DNA of 64,000 nucleotides from Seiridium cupressi (Eukaryota; Ascomycota; Sordariomycetes; Amphisphaeriales; Sporocadaceae): NCBI GenBank assembly GCA_036674765.1, contig JARVKI010000066.1:186001-250000 (forward strand), read 5' to 3'. Both the position numbers and the translations under genes were made by a program. Each line of letters starts with the position of its first letter. Position 1 is the stretch's first letter. Below, one piece after another: positions 1 through 12,758 of this stretch. A model generated the notes under the pieces. That model made no database searches, had not been told where the DNA came from, and saw only the letters and a list, made by a program, of their open reading frames with translations.

Positions 1-897
1 CAGCTCTCGCGCAAGGCAGACCAATAACGGCGAGGCGTTCTCACGAGAATCACTTGAGGCCATGCAGATCAACCAATGAACTAATGTCGAGAAAGAAAAA
101 AGCCAAGGTACGAGTGTGGCGCGGAGCCTTGTCGCCATGTGAAACTACCCGTATCGAGGATGATTGTATTGCTTGGACTATGAATGATGGGCAATCTTTG
201 CCAAGGCCCATGGGACAAGAAAAGCCGAGTAACAAGAGCGATTTCGTGACCTTGTGCAAGGGACCGACATAGATAGACATGATTGGCCACTAAATAGCTT
301 TTCATGATGTGGCAGTCGCCTTTGCACACCTACTACATAACGCGTACTGAAAATGGTATCATTTTAACCTTAGACTAAACCGTGAACGATTCTGGGAAGT
401 CTGACAAGTACAAGTCCCTCATGCCGCAAGCATAGGTTACCCAAACAAAACGTAGATGTTATCCAACGCCGAGCCCGTCTTTCCCTAATCTGCATCTACG
501 CATTCTTCAGAACGTCCTCAAAACCTAACGCCGGCTCCATAAAGGTAAGTGTGAAATGAGATCCCAGCAGCGGTGTGCTGCAGGAAGGCGTGAGCCGGGT
601 CGTGTATATATGTAAGAAGAACACAAAGCGTTAGGGGTATCGGCATGGTGAAGTACAGGTAAAAACGTAATCATAACAGTACTCGACAAACTTGCGATCA
701 ATTGGGCCGGGCCAGTAGCCGACACAACGTAAGTGACTCCTCTCTCTGCAACTAGGAAGAGGGTATCCCAACGGCTGTCAGCCTTGGTTCCCGCGATAAT
801 CGTGCATTACGGTTGGGTTATCCGCGCATGGTGCGACTCGGGGATCCACCTTGGGCGGCCCGATCGTTTCGATGCAGCATCAGACATCCTCAATGCA
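1..897. other. Non-coding stretch, left edge
   Basis: I see no supported gene here. Open frames are short, lie on both strands and lack family motifs or codon structure. The right end is the 3' flank of the minus-strand coiled-coil gene. Confidence 0.5.
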
Positions 898-1797
898 TTA
901 GTTTTGGCGGTGTTTCCGTGTCGACGAGTTCTTTGGTGGCAGCGGCGCGGGGTAATAGTCACCACTTGACGGCGCGTACGAGGTATAGGACGAAGGACCA
1001 CTGGATCTCGGAGAACTCGCCGCATAGTCAACTCTGGCAGGAGAGCTGGCGGGAGGGCTCGTAGTATAGTTGAGGTGGTCAAAGCCCCGAGTTGTGACTG
1101 GTGGTCCCCTGCGTTCTCGACGATCCGTGTTGGGCGGCTCTTCGATGTACGGTTTACGCGTGGGCTTGCTCACGCTCCCCCGGCGTTCGCGTTTCTTTTC
1201 GGAGTCCTTATGAGTTGATTTGGAACCGGACGCTTCGGCCTCCTGGTTCCCTTTGTTGATTCGCTCCTTCATTCGATCCTTCAACTCCTGGTTGTCATTC
1301 TTACTGTGCCGCTTGCTCCTAGATCGTCTTACGCCATCGGAGGATTCGCCCGACCCACCACTCATCATGTACTCTGGATCGGACGGCGAGTAGGTCGTAA
1401 GCCTTTGGCGGAGGTCGAAATTCTCGTCTTTCAGAGACTCGTTCTCTTTCAACAGACCCTTGTTGGTGTCTTTGAGTGCCTCATTTGCTGTAATGAGGCC
1501 CCGCATGTCAGCCTCTTGCTCTCGAACAGTCCTCCGGGAAGAGGACAGCTCTTGGTCCAGGTCCACGACCCTCTTCTTGTATTTGTTGACGTCGTGATTC
1601 GACGAATCAAGAGCCTCTTGCAAGGCGCGGACGTTGTAGCGTTGGTCTTCATAATCCTGAGCTGTGAATATCCGATCAGATCTCCCTCCTACATGAGCCT
1701 GTTCAGTCGACGAACCAAGTCCCGAGTCTCGACTCCGGGGCGAGGTTCGGGAACGATCTTCGTCCCTGAACCTAACGCTTCTGCCATCTGCAGGCAT
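898..1797 (-). CDS. Basic coiled-coil protein, 299 aa, unknown function
   Basis: Single-exon frame from the ATG at 1797 (MPADGRSVRF). The frame stays open upstream to 2121, but that part looks like 5' UTR and this start sits where the composition becomes protein-like. Residues 1-50 are basic and serine-rich. Residues about 50-140 form a heptad-rich coiled coil with repeated 'LKDTNKGLLKENESLKDEN'-type spacing. The rest is low-complexity, highly charged and then Ser/Pro/Tyr-rich with a basic end (RKHRQN). There is no signal peptide, membrane segment or catalytic motif. A second coiled-coil gene of similar style lies 3.8 kb downstream on the same strand (5582-6238) and may be a distant relative. 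No function is assigned. Confidence 0.72.
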   Translation of the reverse strand: MPADGRSVRFRDEDRSRTSPRSRDSGLGSSTEQAHVGGRSDRIFTAQDYEDQRYNVRALQEALDSSNHDVNKYKKRVVDLDQELSSSRRTVREQEADMRGLITANEALKDTNKGLLKENESLKDENFDLRQRLTTYSPSDPEYMMSGGSGESSDGVRRSRSKRHSKNDNQELKDRMKERINKGNQEAEASGSKSTHKDSEKKRERRGSVSKPTRKPYIEEPPNTDRRERRGPPVTTRGFDHLNYTTSPPASSPARVDYAASSPRSSGPSSYTSYAPSSGDYYPAPLPPKNSSTRKHRQN

Positions 1798-4700
1798 TCT
1801 GGTGGGTCCGCGAGCGGGAAGAGTGGTGATGATAGGTGGGCGTTGTAGTGTAAGATGATTTGATGTGCACACCGAAGAAGACGGCTGCAGCCGTGCCCGA
1901 TACCTATATAGTGGTCGATGACAGGGCAAAAGGTATCGAGCGAATTGGAGTAGGCAACAGTAGAAAAAACTAAGGTGAGGCTGTAGACAGATGTCGATAA
2001 GGTGACCAGTTGGGAGTCTGGTGTGGTGGGTAGTGACGGGTATAAATATCAGAGACAAATCACGCCGTTCCAAGATGCGCAACGGAGCGTAATGGAGCTT
2101 GAGCCGGATTACGAAATCCAAAGGCGAAGGGGGAGGAATAAGAGAGAATTGGAAAGCATACTCATATGCGAACCAGTCAAGACTTCTTATTTGACGGTTC
2201 GTTCAAGGGGGCACTGCTGCCTTCGCGCGCACACAGTCTCAACGGGCGATTTAGTCGACCCACACCGTCACTAGACGGTTCTCCGACCATATTATGCGAA
2301 GGACGCAAGTAGCAGTACCGACATCAACTAACGCCGGTTGGTGGCCTCTTACCTGGATTGGCAGTATGGCTCTAGGCACCTTGCCTCTGAGATAGCGCAT
2401 CCTTCCCGATAAAAATGAGCCTCAAATACCCCGGTGCAAATCCACGAGTCCGATTGTAGGGGTACAAAGGACCCGGTCCAGCGAAAGAAGCAATTATCTC
2501 AGGCCCGTCTCGAAAGCGCGCTCCTGTCGAATCTGACGGGTGCTTGCACAACAGCGAACATGACGGCATGGAGGGCAGTGTTGGCCGACGGAGAAAGCAG
2601 AGCGGCGCTGATTTCTGTCCTCCAGATCAGAGCAAGGAGCTGGAATCTCAATCCAGTCCTTCACCGAAAAACCCAGCTGGCCAAGGTTTGCCTTGTCCGC
2701 CTGAGGTTTTCGGCCCCCAAATGGTTCGCCATGGAGCGCAAAACGCAGAAGCGTGTCTGCAACTCGACTGTGACGCGCTCGTGTGAGTGGCCACAGAAAG
2801 GATTGAGCGCTGCTGCAGCAGTTGAGTTGTGTCGAGAAGTCTCGCGCATGTGTGTCGCGCATTTGCTTGTGTTCGCATTGGCGAGAAGTGAAGAATTGCG
2901 TGCAGAAACCCCGTGTTCTAGTCTCCGCCAGTCACAAGACGCGGACACAACCTCCGATGGCCAGAAGGATTCACTCGCGCCAGGCAAAGCAACCTCGCTG
3001 AACGCTCCTGCAGCGAAACACACTGTTTGTGGCTTGAGTGACTCACCATAGTACTAGTCGCAGGCAGGTTCATGCATTCCATGCAAAGGGCTTCACGGCG
3101 CACCTGATCGGGTCGTGTGGTCAGTCGGTCGGCGCACTTCTCATCAGTGTCGGAAGATTCTCCCCCTCGTCTCTCCCGCCCGGCAAGGCTGAGAGGACGC
3201 GGAGCAGAACGAGCGCATCTCATCAGAACTGGTAACCTACCTAACTAGTGTAGCAGGTGGATTGAAAGTGTAAAAACATGGCGACATCCATGGATGTCGG
3301 CAGGGATAGAGCCACCAAGTTTGGTTATCTGGGCGCTGTACCCCCAAGGCGGTTTAGAGGTGGCTGTGCAGATTGCAGCTGTCAGTCAGGGGGGTGGGTT
3401 AAGCTTGTTCTAGAGACATTGAAATGCTGCACGCTGCTCACCTCGTTACAACACGGCAAACTTTGACATCTCACAAGAATAACTTCCCAGTCCTAACTAT
3501 TGATTCTATAGCAAGGCGCATCCCCCCCCCCATTCGCCACCAAGGCTTGCATTGCATCGTGTATTCCTCTTGCTTGAAGCCCAGCGATGTCCGTTTGCTG
3601 TCCGAATCTTGGCCAACTGCCGTGATAGACACGATAACAATGCCCCGGACAAGTAGTCTGTTTGACGATATCTGAATGTAGTGGCACAATACGATCTCGG
3701 GTCTCACTATGTTGGCACTATAATCTTCCCCAGGTCCCCGGCACTTGCGCCGCCTGTCGGCACGGCCACAACCGAGTTGCTGGCATTGCCGGCCGTCGTG
3801 GCAGATAATACATGACTTCCGTTGAACACAACCTTGAGAACAGCCACTTAGCACATACATGGCGGCTTTGCTATCACCATTGAGGAAAGCGCTGGCGCAT
3901 TCCACAGCAAGCCCGGGTCTCGCGACCATATTGCCCTTGAGCCTTTTCTCTCTTGGAGTACAGGACCTTCGCAATCACAGACAAGCCTGGCAGGAACGGG
4001 GGCTGAAAGCGTCGAAACGGCCGCTAGTGAATATCCAGGGGACAAGACAGAGAGGCAGCCCGTCGCGGGAGCGTGGAAGCAATAGAAGCTAGGTAAAGAG
4101 CTGAGTTTTCGGCAATACCACTTTTGTACGCGAAACCCGCAGTCCTCACTATCATCAGTTCATTGCCAAACGTACCATCGCGACATCCATCCTGGGCCGC
4201 CACGGGGCGGACTTCCACCCAGGACGGCGTTAGCGGATTCTAGCATGGGCCCTGGTGCCCAGGACTGGTGGGCGGACTTGGCACCTTACCTGCAGATTTT
4301 AATCTCCTAAGTGAGGTCAGCATAGTCAAACAGATCTTGAGTGACTGGACCCGGCCTTCAGATATCCAATATCCCCCCGCGTCCCCATCAGCGTTGAGTG
4401 ACGCGCCGCGACCATACATCAGAGCATTAACCTAATCCTCCTCGCACCGCTCAGTACATAATACTCCTTCTCCGAATCTCATACCGTCCTACCTTGCCGG
4501 TCATCCGAGATTTAACGGTTCACCCTTCCAAACGCCTCGCAAGGCTGACTTGACTAATTCTTCGTCGTCCTAAAAAGCGCCGAGGCGCCCCGCGCGCGTC
4601 CAGCCTGGCAGCCCTGGGTGGCGACTCGACGTTGGTTAGTGTGCAAAACATCACCTGCGCTGCGTAACACTAAACGCATATGGAAAATAAACTACCATGC

Positions 4701-5581
4701 ATCGCGCTTACGGCTGGGCGTTAGGGCAAGGCCACCGGATGTGCCAACTGCTGATTGATTGACTCTTCCGCGCGGCATCATCATGGGTTTGGCCTTGGCT
4801 GCTAAAATGGGTGTGCCTGGTATGTCTCACATGACGTGGGTCTCGCATGCGACGATGTTCGAGTCTTGGATGTGACTGTCACGACTAGTGAAGTGGTGAG
4901 GGTGGGCTGCCATAGGTGACTGTGGCTGGTGGTGTGGCTTTTGATCAAGACTGCGGTGGCTTACATAGGAGTTATTTCGTGATTTCGTTCGATTGCGCCT
5001 CCAGACTTCAATCGATTAACGTGGTTATCTTGATCAAGACCCATCTGCTGGCCAGCGTGCCGCAGATATGGCTCACCAGGCAGTTATAGGATCCCTGGTA
5101 CACCGGCCATATGGGACTTGAGTTGGTTTAGTCTCGCTTGGATGCTCACGAAATCCGTGGTCATATTGATGATACTATGCTAAACTCCAGGCTTGATGAG
5201 GGAAGTCGATTCATGTAAATGGAACCAACGATAATTCAAACCCATCAATGAAATCTATTGACAAATGAAACTTCTGTGAATGAACGTGGCCCAGTTGGAA
5301 TCATTCTTCATACAGCCTCATAAACAGAACGTGAATCTGACGGATCGAGCACTTCGTTCCCCTCAGTCCCGGTACACATCCCTCGAATCCATCCCAATCG
5401 CAACAATGGAAAGTGAAGTCCGTCATGAAAATAAGCCTAACCACGATCAGAAAGTACAGGGCTTCGTGCTCGAGGAAACATACCAAATTCAATCTCATTC
5501 CGGGAATATCTAGCGTATCCCGGATCAAAATAGCAGCAGGAACACCGTGACCTCCAGTAAAGCTCCAACGTAAAGTCCCAC
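1798..5581. other. Non-coding stretch of 3.8 kb
   Basis: No convincing gene. The longest frame (2434-3051, plus) has no recognisable motif and overlaps equally long frames on the other strand. A run of ten C lies at 3522-3531. The first few hundred bases are probably the promoter and 5' UTR of the 898-1797 gene. Confidence 0.5.
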
Positions 5582-6238
5582 TCACCAGCCCCTGTACCTT
5601 TCCAGCAACTCCCTCAAGCGATGAATGGTGTGATCCTGTTCATGGATAGTCGCGTTCCTCCTCTCAATCTGCGCATCACGTTCGAAAAGAAGTTTCTTGA
5701 CCGTGTCATACTTGCTCTTGATTTCGTCACACTTGCGCTTCCACTGGTTGGCAACATCGTTCGATTTTTCGACACTCTCCTTCAGTTCGAGGATTTCGGC
5801 GCTGCTCGCCTTTGCTTGGTCCTTGAGCTCCCTCTCTAGTGCCTTGATCCTCCTCTTGAATCCCTTGATATGATCATCCTCTGAAGAGACAGACCTTCTG
5901 AGTCGGTCGTTCTCGTCTCGGAGGATTTCGAGTTGCCCCGACAGACGTCCGTTGGCGTCGCTCAGACGCGCTGCTTCCTCTGACCACGCTCTGTTGGCCG
6001 AAACGGCCTTGTTTACTTCGGCCTTTAGGCTTTCCTTCTCTTGGGTGAGCGTGATATTCTGTTCCCTGAAGTTGCGGTTTTGCTCGAGGAGGTTGTTAAA
6101 CTCGGCCCAGGAGACACCGGCACAATCATCATGGCATTTGTGACGGCGGTGGTGGTGATGACGATGCGAGAAGGAACTGGACCGGACGAACTCAGGAGGA
6201 TGACCAGGACGGAGTCTGACGTATTCAGTGGTAGGCAT
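5582..6238 (-). CDS. Coiled-coil protein with His-rich N-terminus, 218 aa
   Basis: The frame starts at ATG 6238 (MPTTEYVRLR) and ends at a TGA at 5584-5582 after RELLERYRGW. Residues 20-40 are rich in His, with Cys (SHRHHHHRRHKC..C), a possible metal-binding patch. Residues about 45-215 are one long predicted coiled coil of Glu/Lys/Arg/Leu heptads with repeated E-L/L-K spacing. There is no signal or membrane segment. The stop overlaps a strong splice donor (GTGAGT), so a short 3' exon is possible, but I found no convincing acceptor and frame. It resembles the coiled-coil gene at 898-1797 in layout (basic N-terminus then coil) and has the same orientation. Function unknown. Confidence 0.72.
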   Translation of the reverse strand: MPTTEYVRLRPGHPPEFVRSSSFSHRHHHHRRHKCHDDCAGVSWAEFNNLLEQNRNFREQNITLTQEKESLKAEVNKAVSANRAWSEEAARLSDANGRLSGQLEILRDENDRLRRSVSSEDDHIKGFKRRIKALERELKDQAKASSAEILELKESVEKSNDVANQWKRKCDEIKSKYDTVKKLLFERDAQIERRNATIHEQDHTIHRLRELLERYRGW

Positions 6239-8140
6239 TCGATATGTTACGAGTCACCCTATGTCCTACCTGACACCCGATAGGGCCCAGGACGACAGTT
6301 GGGTGATGTGAATCGTGGTATGCGGATATGGTAGAGTCTCGTCAAGCCAAATAATGATGGATTTGACGATACAGGATCGGCGTTCTCGAGTGGACTGATG
6401 AACGAATAACAGGCTTGCGGATCTGCAGGTAGAGCGGGAACTAGTAGAAAGCACGAATAGGAAGAAAAAAGACCGACATAAGGCTCGAGCGAGACTGCGG
6501 GAGGCTTGCTACTTTAAGCATAGACAGGGTAGGCATCTACTTTTGCCAATAGGCCTCCCCATAGGTCTGGGCAGGGCAGGTGGATAGAGTGAGGTATAGA
6601 AATGGACCGGCCACGGGTCTATGGACCACCGCGTGGGACTACCACTTGATACAGTTTGGGCTTCCTTGAGATGATGGACGCTGAGTCTCAGGCTACCCGC
6701 CGGAAACAGCATGGTGTGGGAAGGCTGTCGACTAGATGGGACTCAAGTTAGTCGGGCATCTTTCGCTAGATACGAACGCAAGTTCAGCAAGTTCGCGCAT
6801 TTGATGCTAGGGTGTCATAGGGCATAAGCCACGGGAACCGTTGATAGATGGATGTGTCTATACTTTGTCTCGAAGTATAGATCATCTGCAAGATACCGCA
6901 AAGCTGAGGAACCTCAGAGGGACAAGATACAAGCAAGCAAAGTACTGCGAAATCCGGGCTCTGAACATATCACAAAGTCCCAGCCGCGACCATATCCAGA
7001 AACGAACATTTGGGAAGGCAAACTATGCATAAGGGGCACTACGGAAGGATGTAGATCTATGAGGTTGGGAACTGGGCCAGTCCGAGTGAGCATTGTGTCC
7101 GACCTGGCATACACAGGAATTTAAAAAGGATTGAGGGAGCTCATGTATGTAGAGAAAGACACAGCCATCAGGAGGCCCTACCACTTTGTGGCTAGCTTAT
7201 CAGAAGGCCCACCCGACTTATCGTGACCACTACCTTGGGGCGCACCCTCCCCGCTGTGCGCAAGGGTCTGTGCTAAAGCTGTGGCCTAAAAGCAGTTGGC
7301 TCTTCGACACCTGATGTCATGCCCCATGACGACTGGCTGTTCACCTGCACCCTCACCTCGACGGTGCACAAGCAAGCATCTCGTCGCTCAGCCCTGGCGC
7401 TGAGGCGAGGCTGACGGAACTGGACCTAGGAGGCATACGGTACGCAAATAAACACTTGCGCACGGGCAATCACGACGAACGAGCTCCGTCTGGCCCCCAA
7501 AAATTAGAACCAAGGAGCCCCGAAGATGTGTTCAGGGCCTGATCCTTCTTCAGCTGCTCAGGGGCCTCCAGGAATTCTTTAATTCAAGACAAACCCCGCC
7601 CAACATTTCCTCGTCTGATGACTCTGACTGATTCTGAAATATCTTGCATCGTCTTTGTCTCTAGGATTTTGGGCCACGACGACTCTGTTACACCACTTGG
7701 GTTTCCATGCTTTGAAGTCATGGTACATAGGATTCGACCCGTTGTCACATAAGTGTCAGTCCATATAATTTGCCACCCAGGTAGCCATTTGGCCTCAAGT
7801 CACTGGTACAAATGATGCGACAATACATTGTAGTCACATGCGACCGGGTTTTGGTGTCGGTGCGGGTGCAACACCAACACAGTCCTCCACAGCTCGCTGC
7901 CTAGTCGCACAGTCCCAGCGCTTCGATAAACACGACTCAATATTAAGATGTTTAGAGTTTTTACTTTATTTTATCTGGTCTTCGAACGTCTTAGTCGAGA
8001 CAGGTAGATAGGATATATAGCTTCTCCTTATTCCATACCATTTCATTTCCTCATAATGATCTCATGATTAAACACAATGCAAGCTCGAAATACCGCGAGC
8101 CAGATAATTATCCCATTTTCGTAACGGTCGAAGAAATCGC
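6239..8140. other. Non-coding stretch between coiled-coil and ALDH genes
   Basis: Holds the 5' flank of the 5582-6238 gene and the 3' flank of the aldehyde dehydrogenase. Frames around 6841-7124 are short and overlapping, without motifs. I see no RNA gene. Confidence 0.5.
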
Positions 8141-9973
8141 TTAGAAAAGGGGACCACCGAGACGGATCGAAACCGACTTATTCTGGGTGTAGTTTGCCAG
8201 AGCAGCCTCGCCCAGCTCGCGCCCAATACCCGACTCCTTGAATCCGCCAAATGGAACAGCACTAGAACACTTAGGGTTAGCAAATCCTCCTGAAGGCATG
8301 TTTGGGGCGAATTATGGAGTGAAAACTCATGTCTCAGGTGCAGAGAGGCCGAATCAGGAAGTGTTTGCTCCCGAACCAGGCCATAAAGGGCATGAAATGA
8401 GACTGAAATATGCTTACTGGTGTAATAGGTTATACTTTTGCAACCGTTAGCTTCTGTCACATATGAGATCTCAAGGGGCTGAGGAATACTTACTGAGTTG
8501 ACCCAGACGGTACCGGCGCGTAGGGCATTGCTGACACGGATAGCGGTGTTCAGGTCTTTGGTGTGAACGGCGGCAGCGAGACCGTAGATGGTGTCGTGAG
8601 CGTGGCTGAGGACCTCGGCCTCATCCTTGAATTTGGCAATTGTGCAGACGGGTCCGAAGATCTCTTCTTGCATGATCTTCATATCAGCCCTGACACCACT
8701 GAAGATGGTCGGTTGGATGAAGTAGCCCCTGTCGCCATGACGCTCACCACCGACCTCAACTTTGGCACCCTCCTTCTTACCCTCCTCAATGTAGCCCATG
8801 ATACGGTCGTATTGCAGCTGGCTGACCTGGGGGCCTTGGAAGGTGTTCTCGTCGAAGGGGTCACCAACAGCGTTCTGCTGAGCCCGCTTCTTGAAAGCCT
8901 CGATAAACTTGTCATAAATTCCTTCTTGGACATAGATACGCGAGCCGGCGCAGCAGCACTGTCCATGGTTGTAATAGATACCAAAGTTGACCCACGAGAT
9001 AGTCTGCTCGATGTCGGCATCCGCGAAAACAATGTTGGGTGACTTGCCACCGAGCTCGAGAGTAACCTTCTTCAGGTTGGATGCGGCGGCAGCCTTCATG
9101 ATGGTACGACCAACAAGGGTGGAGCCGGTAAATGCGATCTTGTCGACGTCCATGTGTGAAGACATGGCAGCACCGGCAACCTTACCGAAACCGGAAATGA
9201 TGTTCACGACACCGGGAGGGAAGCCAGCCTCCTTGATCAAGTTGGCGAATACAAGAGCACTGAGAGGGGTCTGCTCAGCGCTCTTTATGACAATAGTGTT
9301 ACCAGTGGCCAAAGCCGGGCCGATCTTCCAGGCAAACATGAGCAGAGGGAAGTTCCAGGGGATGATTTGAGCGCAGACACCAATCTATAGAGTATGTTAG
9401 CCAATGCAAAAACCCAAATTAGGCTCCTAAGCTACTTACGGGCTCTGATCTTGTGTAGGTGAAGGTTTCAGGGTTGGTCTCGATGGTCTTGCCGGTAATT
9501 TTGTCGGCCCATCCACCATAATATCTAATGCAGCCGACGACGGCTCCAACATCACCCTTGGCCATGGTGATGGACTTTCCATTGTCGAGAGACTCGACGG
9601 CAGCCAACAGAGTCAAGTTCTCCTCTGCAAGGTCGGCCAGCTTGAGCATCATCTTCGATCGGTCTTGCGGGGTGGTTGTGTTCCATACACCATCAAACGC
9701 CTTTCGGGCTGCGCTGACAGCAATGTCGACATCCTTTTCGGTGGCCTCGGTGACAGAGCAGATGACTTCCTCCGTGGACGGGTTGATGACCTCGAACGTC
9801 TTCTTGTCTACACTATCAACCCACTCGTTGTTGATGAACCTGTAGAAAGGTAGGGTTAATTAAAGCTCCAGCTCGAATACCAGCCATCACTGATAGAAAG
9901 GGCCAACGTACAATCCAGTAGGTTGCTTGTATGAGCCAGTAGCCGGCGTCTTGAGCTCCACGGACAGAGACAT
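8141..9973 (-). CDS. Aldehyde dehydrogenase (ALDH1/2 class), 5 exons, 496 aa
   Basis: Oxidises aldehydes to carboxylates with NAD(P)+. The fungal class includes the AldA-type enzymes of ethanol and acetaldehyde use. Exons on the minus strand: 9973-9912, 9839-9440, 9384-8494, 8434-8418 (17 nt) and 8261-8141. All introns are GT-AG and the phases join to 497 codons. The general-base Glu lies in LELGGKSPN (about E264) and the catalytic Cys in GQCCCAGS (about C298, the middle one). The cofactor-binding IPWNFPL and FTGSTLVG motifs are present. The C-terminus reads [16 protein letters not shown] and ends IRLGGPLF, with no organelle signal. The microexon supplies YNLLH and is required: joining exon 3 straight to exon 5 breaks the conserved WVNSYN...PFGG stretch. 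Length matches the family. Confidence 0.94.
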
Positions 9974-12758
9974 GATGGGTATAAGTCGTGGGTTGCTTTG
10001 GGGTATGGGTATCAATCAATTAGTAGTACAGGTTGATGGTATGGCGAGCCTCTGTATAGAGACGGTTGGTTCGATGTTGGGAGAAAGAGAGAGAGGGGAA
10101 GAGATGGCGTTCAATAATTTTGAGTGTAATGCAAAGGGAATCGGAGGGACAGAGGTTAATAAATATCACAGGGCGGGGTAGAGTGGGAGACCTGGAGCTA
10201 CTACCCAAATTCGTGATGGTGTGGAGGCGACGGCTCTGTTGTACGGGGTCGTCACGGGAAACAACAATGTGCCGAGGGCGTCGAGGAGCGCAGTATCCAT
10301 CCAGTCTTGCCCCCTTCGTGTTTCACTGCGCCCGAAACAGTGCGCGATGCAGGCGAGGTTGGATGCAATCCTTCATTGGCTGCGTCTTCCATTGCTCCAT
10401 GCGGCTGTGGAGGGCCAAGAAGACGACATATCGTCGAGATGGGTGCTGGGTTGCATGGCGCGCCGTAATGCGATCCGCCCAGAATCGGGTCTCGCCCAGG
10501 GCGCCGAATCAGGTCGGCGCTGATGAAGGTGAATTAGCCAATCGATTCATAGGAAACTCTCTTCTACCTAGATTCCTCATCCTCGTGTCGAGCTAGTCAC
10601 TCTCGTCTCGAGCAAGGCCATGGAACAGACTGTGGGCTAAGATTGCCACCATTTGCATCGCGTTGATGTAAAAACTCCATTAGACCCCCCCTCCAACGTC
10701 CATTTCCCCGCATCGTGGGACTGGCCCCTGCGATAATGCAGCCACCGTTCCCCAGCCTGCCTATCATCATGGGCCTTGGAACTGACATGCACAGCAAGAA
10801 CCTCCGTTCATCCTTTAGCCTCACGGACAGGAACGGGATAGCCCCTGTCTTGCATGACACAAATGAATTCGTGCTTGTGTATTTGGTGCTTCTAACCTAG
10901 GTATATGCTTTGCCGCCAAAGGGTTCGACTGGCAGCACATCCAAGTTGAGGTGCCGATCCCCGCTTTCCAGGGCGCTGAGTGGTTGGTTGGGGTCTGGGG
11001 TAAGCTACTGACAGCTCCAGCTGCAATACAAATTGTCATAACTGGACATCACGCCGACGACCCATGAAGAGAAGAAACTGTCTAACAGGGAACCAGATCA
11101 ACAAAACCCGGATCTCTCTGCTCGCTGGGCATTCGTACGAGGTTCTCTGCTTCGGTCCCTATTCCAGGAACGACCGAATCGTCGCTTGTAATCCAGTCAG
11201 GGCACTGCTATTAGTCGTAGGGGTTCTTAGGAGATAGCGTAGGCGATAAGACAACCCCGCGGTTCCTCAATCTCCAAGTGCCCCCAAAGTACAAGTGCGG
11301 GAACTAGTGACCGCAGCAGCAGCGGCCTAAGTGACTACCCCACATCTTCAGGGCTCACCTGCCAGCCTGCTCAGGGCCGGCAGTGCGGGCGTCCGTCAGA
11401 GGGCAGAGGGACGGCGAGTGATTGCATGATCTGCACAACGCCAAATGATCCAAAGAACTAGAGGCATTTCTCAACTCTGTAGCATGGCGAATCCTTGTAC
11501 ACGCACACCGATTCTCAGAATCGCGAACGGCATGCCACGTGCTAATAAGTAGTTACATGGTACGCTGAGTGGATGGTATCTCTGCATCTCTGAGTACGTC
11601 ATCTCGGTGGAATTGGCAGCGAAGGCCATTGGGCGGCTTCTCCGGGTCCAACTGCTCCATACACGTATGTGAGTCTGTTTATCAACGGGCTCGGTACTTC
11701 TTCAGCAATGTGACGACTGTCCTGCTCACGTCAAACTCGAAATTCACCACCAGACCCCAGCTTATCCACTGAATCAAAAACGGGTACCTATCGTACGACG
11801 TGTAGATCACTTGGCTAGGGCTGAAAGATAGTCGACTGGTCCACCATGCACTTTCATCACGAGACTCCGGCCAAACGGAAGTGACAGGCATCGTTCGAGT
11901 CAACCCACGCTGCCTCGTCAGCCCTGCATCAATTGATAGACAGCTCAGCCGTTGGCGAGGTCCTTAGGCTACACTAGGCAATGCCAAAGACTAGACGAAC
12001 GTATGACCTTTCGCCCACATAAGCGTACAGCCGAGTCTGTTCCGTTGCATGGCCCGGCTCTAGGGATCCGTAGCCCCGGAACCGAGATGGGAGAATGGAC
12101 AATGCACGATAATGCCTGAGTCTCCATTGGCCAATCTTCGACCTATCAAGGCGTATTCTAACAATCGTATAGGATTGATAAATCGACAGACTCAATACAT
12201 CTTCCTGGGACCCTTTTCTCGTCCTTGATGGTAATCTATCAGACTTCAGGTGACTCTCTTTGAATTAAATCTAGGCTCGGTGCCTATTTAGCTGTCTAGG
12301 ACCATTCCATTAGCCGCCTAGTTACGCTATCATGGACTTTGATAGAAATCGATGGGGACCGTACATGGAAGTACACTGTTGTGGCTTATACGATGCACAA
12401 TGCCCGATCCGCGGCGGTATAGACGATACAATGCATTATGATAGTTCTCATTCCTAAATGAAGAGTACCAGCATCAAACTCTCTCGTCTCGTTTCAAAAT
12501 GGTATGAGCAAGAGTCAGCACCAGTAGTTTTTAGAGGGTGGAGGGGTAGCATGCCACTACCAGTTGTGTATCGCATCTTATCTTATCGCCGGGGCAACTT
12601 TTCAGGGCATGGCGATCGGCGCTTCGACCAAATTTTTGGCTCTATTGTCAACCTCCTCGTCAGATCGTCTACTGAGGCCGCGACAGCGTCGCATCTGTTC
12701 ATGAGGGCGTCTGATGATTGCTCTATGGCCGATATCTGCTTTGTGATATATATGCGAC
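9974..12758. other. Intergenic region, 2.8 kb
   Basis: Divergent promoter space between the aldehyde dehydrogenase (minus) and the telobox protein (plus). The frame at 10066-10596 has an unnatural Trp/Arg/Cys-rich composition and is probably chance. No RNA gene or repeat recognised. Confidence 0.5.

Noticed and set aside
1306..1848. 180-codon frame antisense to the first coiled-coil gene
   Set aside because: It is a shadow of the minus-strand gene, which has clear heptad structure.
2434..3051. 205-codon open frame on the plus strand
   Set aside because: No motif, Cys/Ser/Arg-rich chance-like composition, and equally long frames on the opposite strand over the same bases.
5540..5590. Extra 3' exon of the second coiled-coil gene via the GTGAGT donor at its stop
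   Set aside because: The nearest acceptor gives a 34-nt intron, which is too short, and the downstream peptide has no coiled-coil character.
7725..7745. tRNA T-loop-like sequence (GATTCGACCC)
   Set aside because: No matching A box, acceptor stem or anticodon arm at the right distance on either strand.
8068..8490. Open frame running on from the third aldehyde dehydrogenase exon
   Set aside because: It replaces the conserved C-terminal [16 protein letters not shown] with unrelated sequence; the spliced microexon model restores the family end.
10066..10596. 176-codon frame upstream of the aldehyde dehydrogenase
   Set aside because: Trp/Arg/Cys-rich with no domain; it lies in the promoter of the dehydrogenase.
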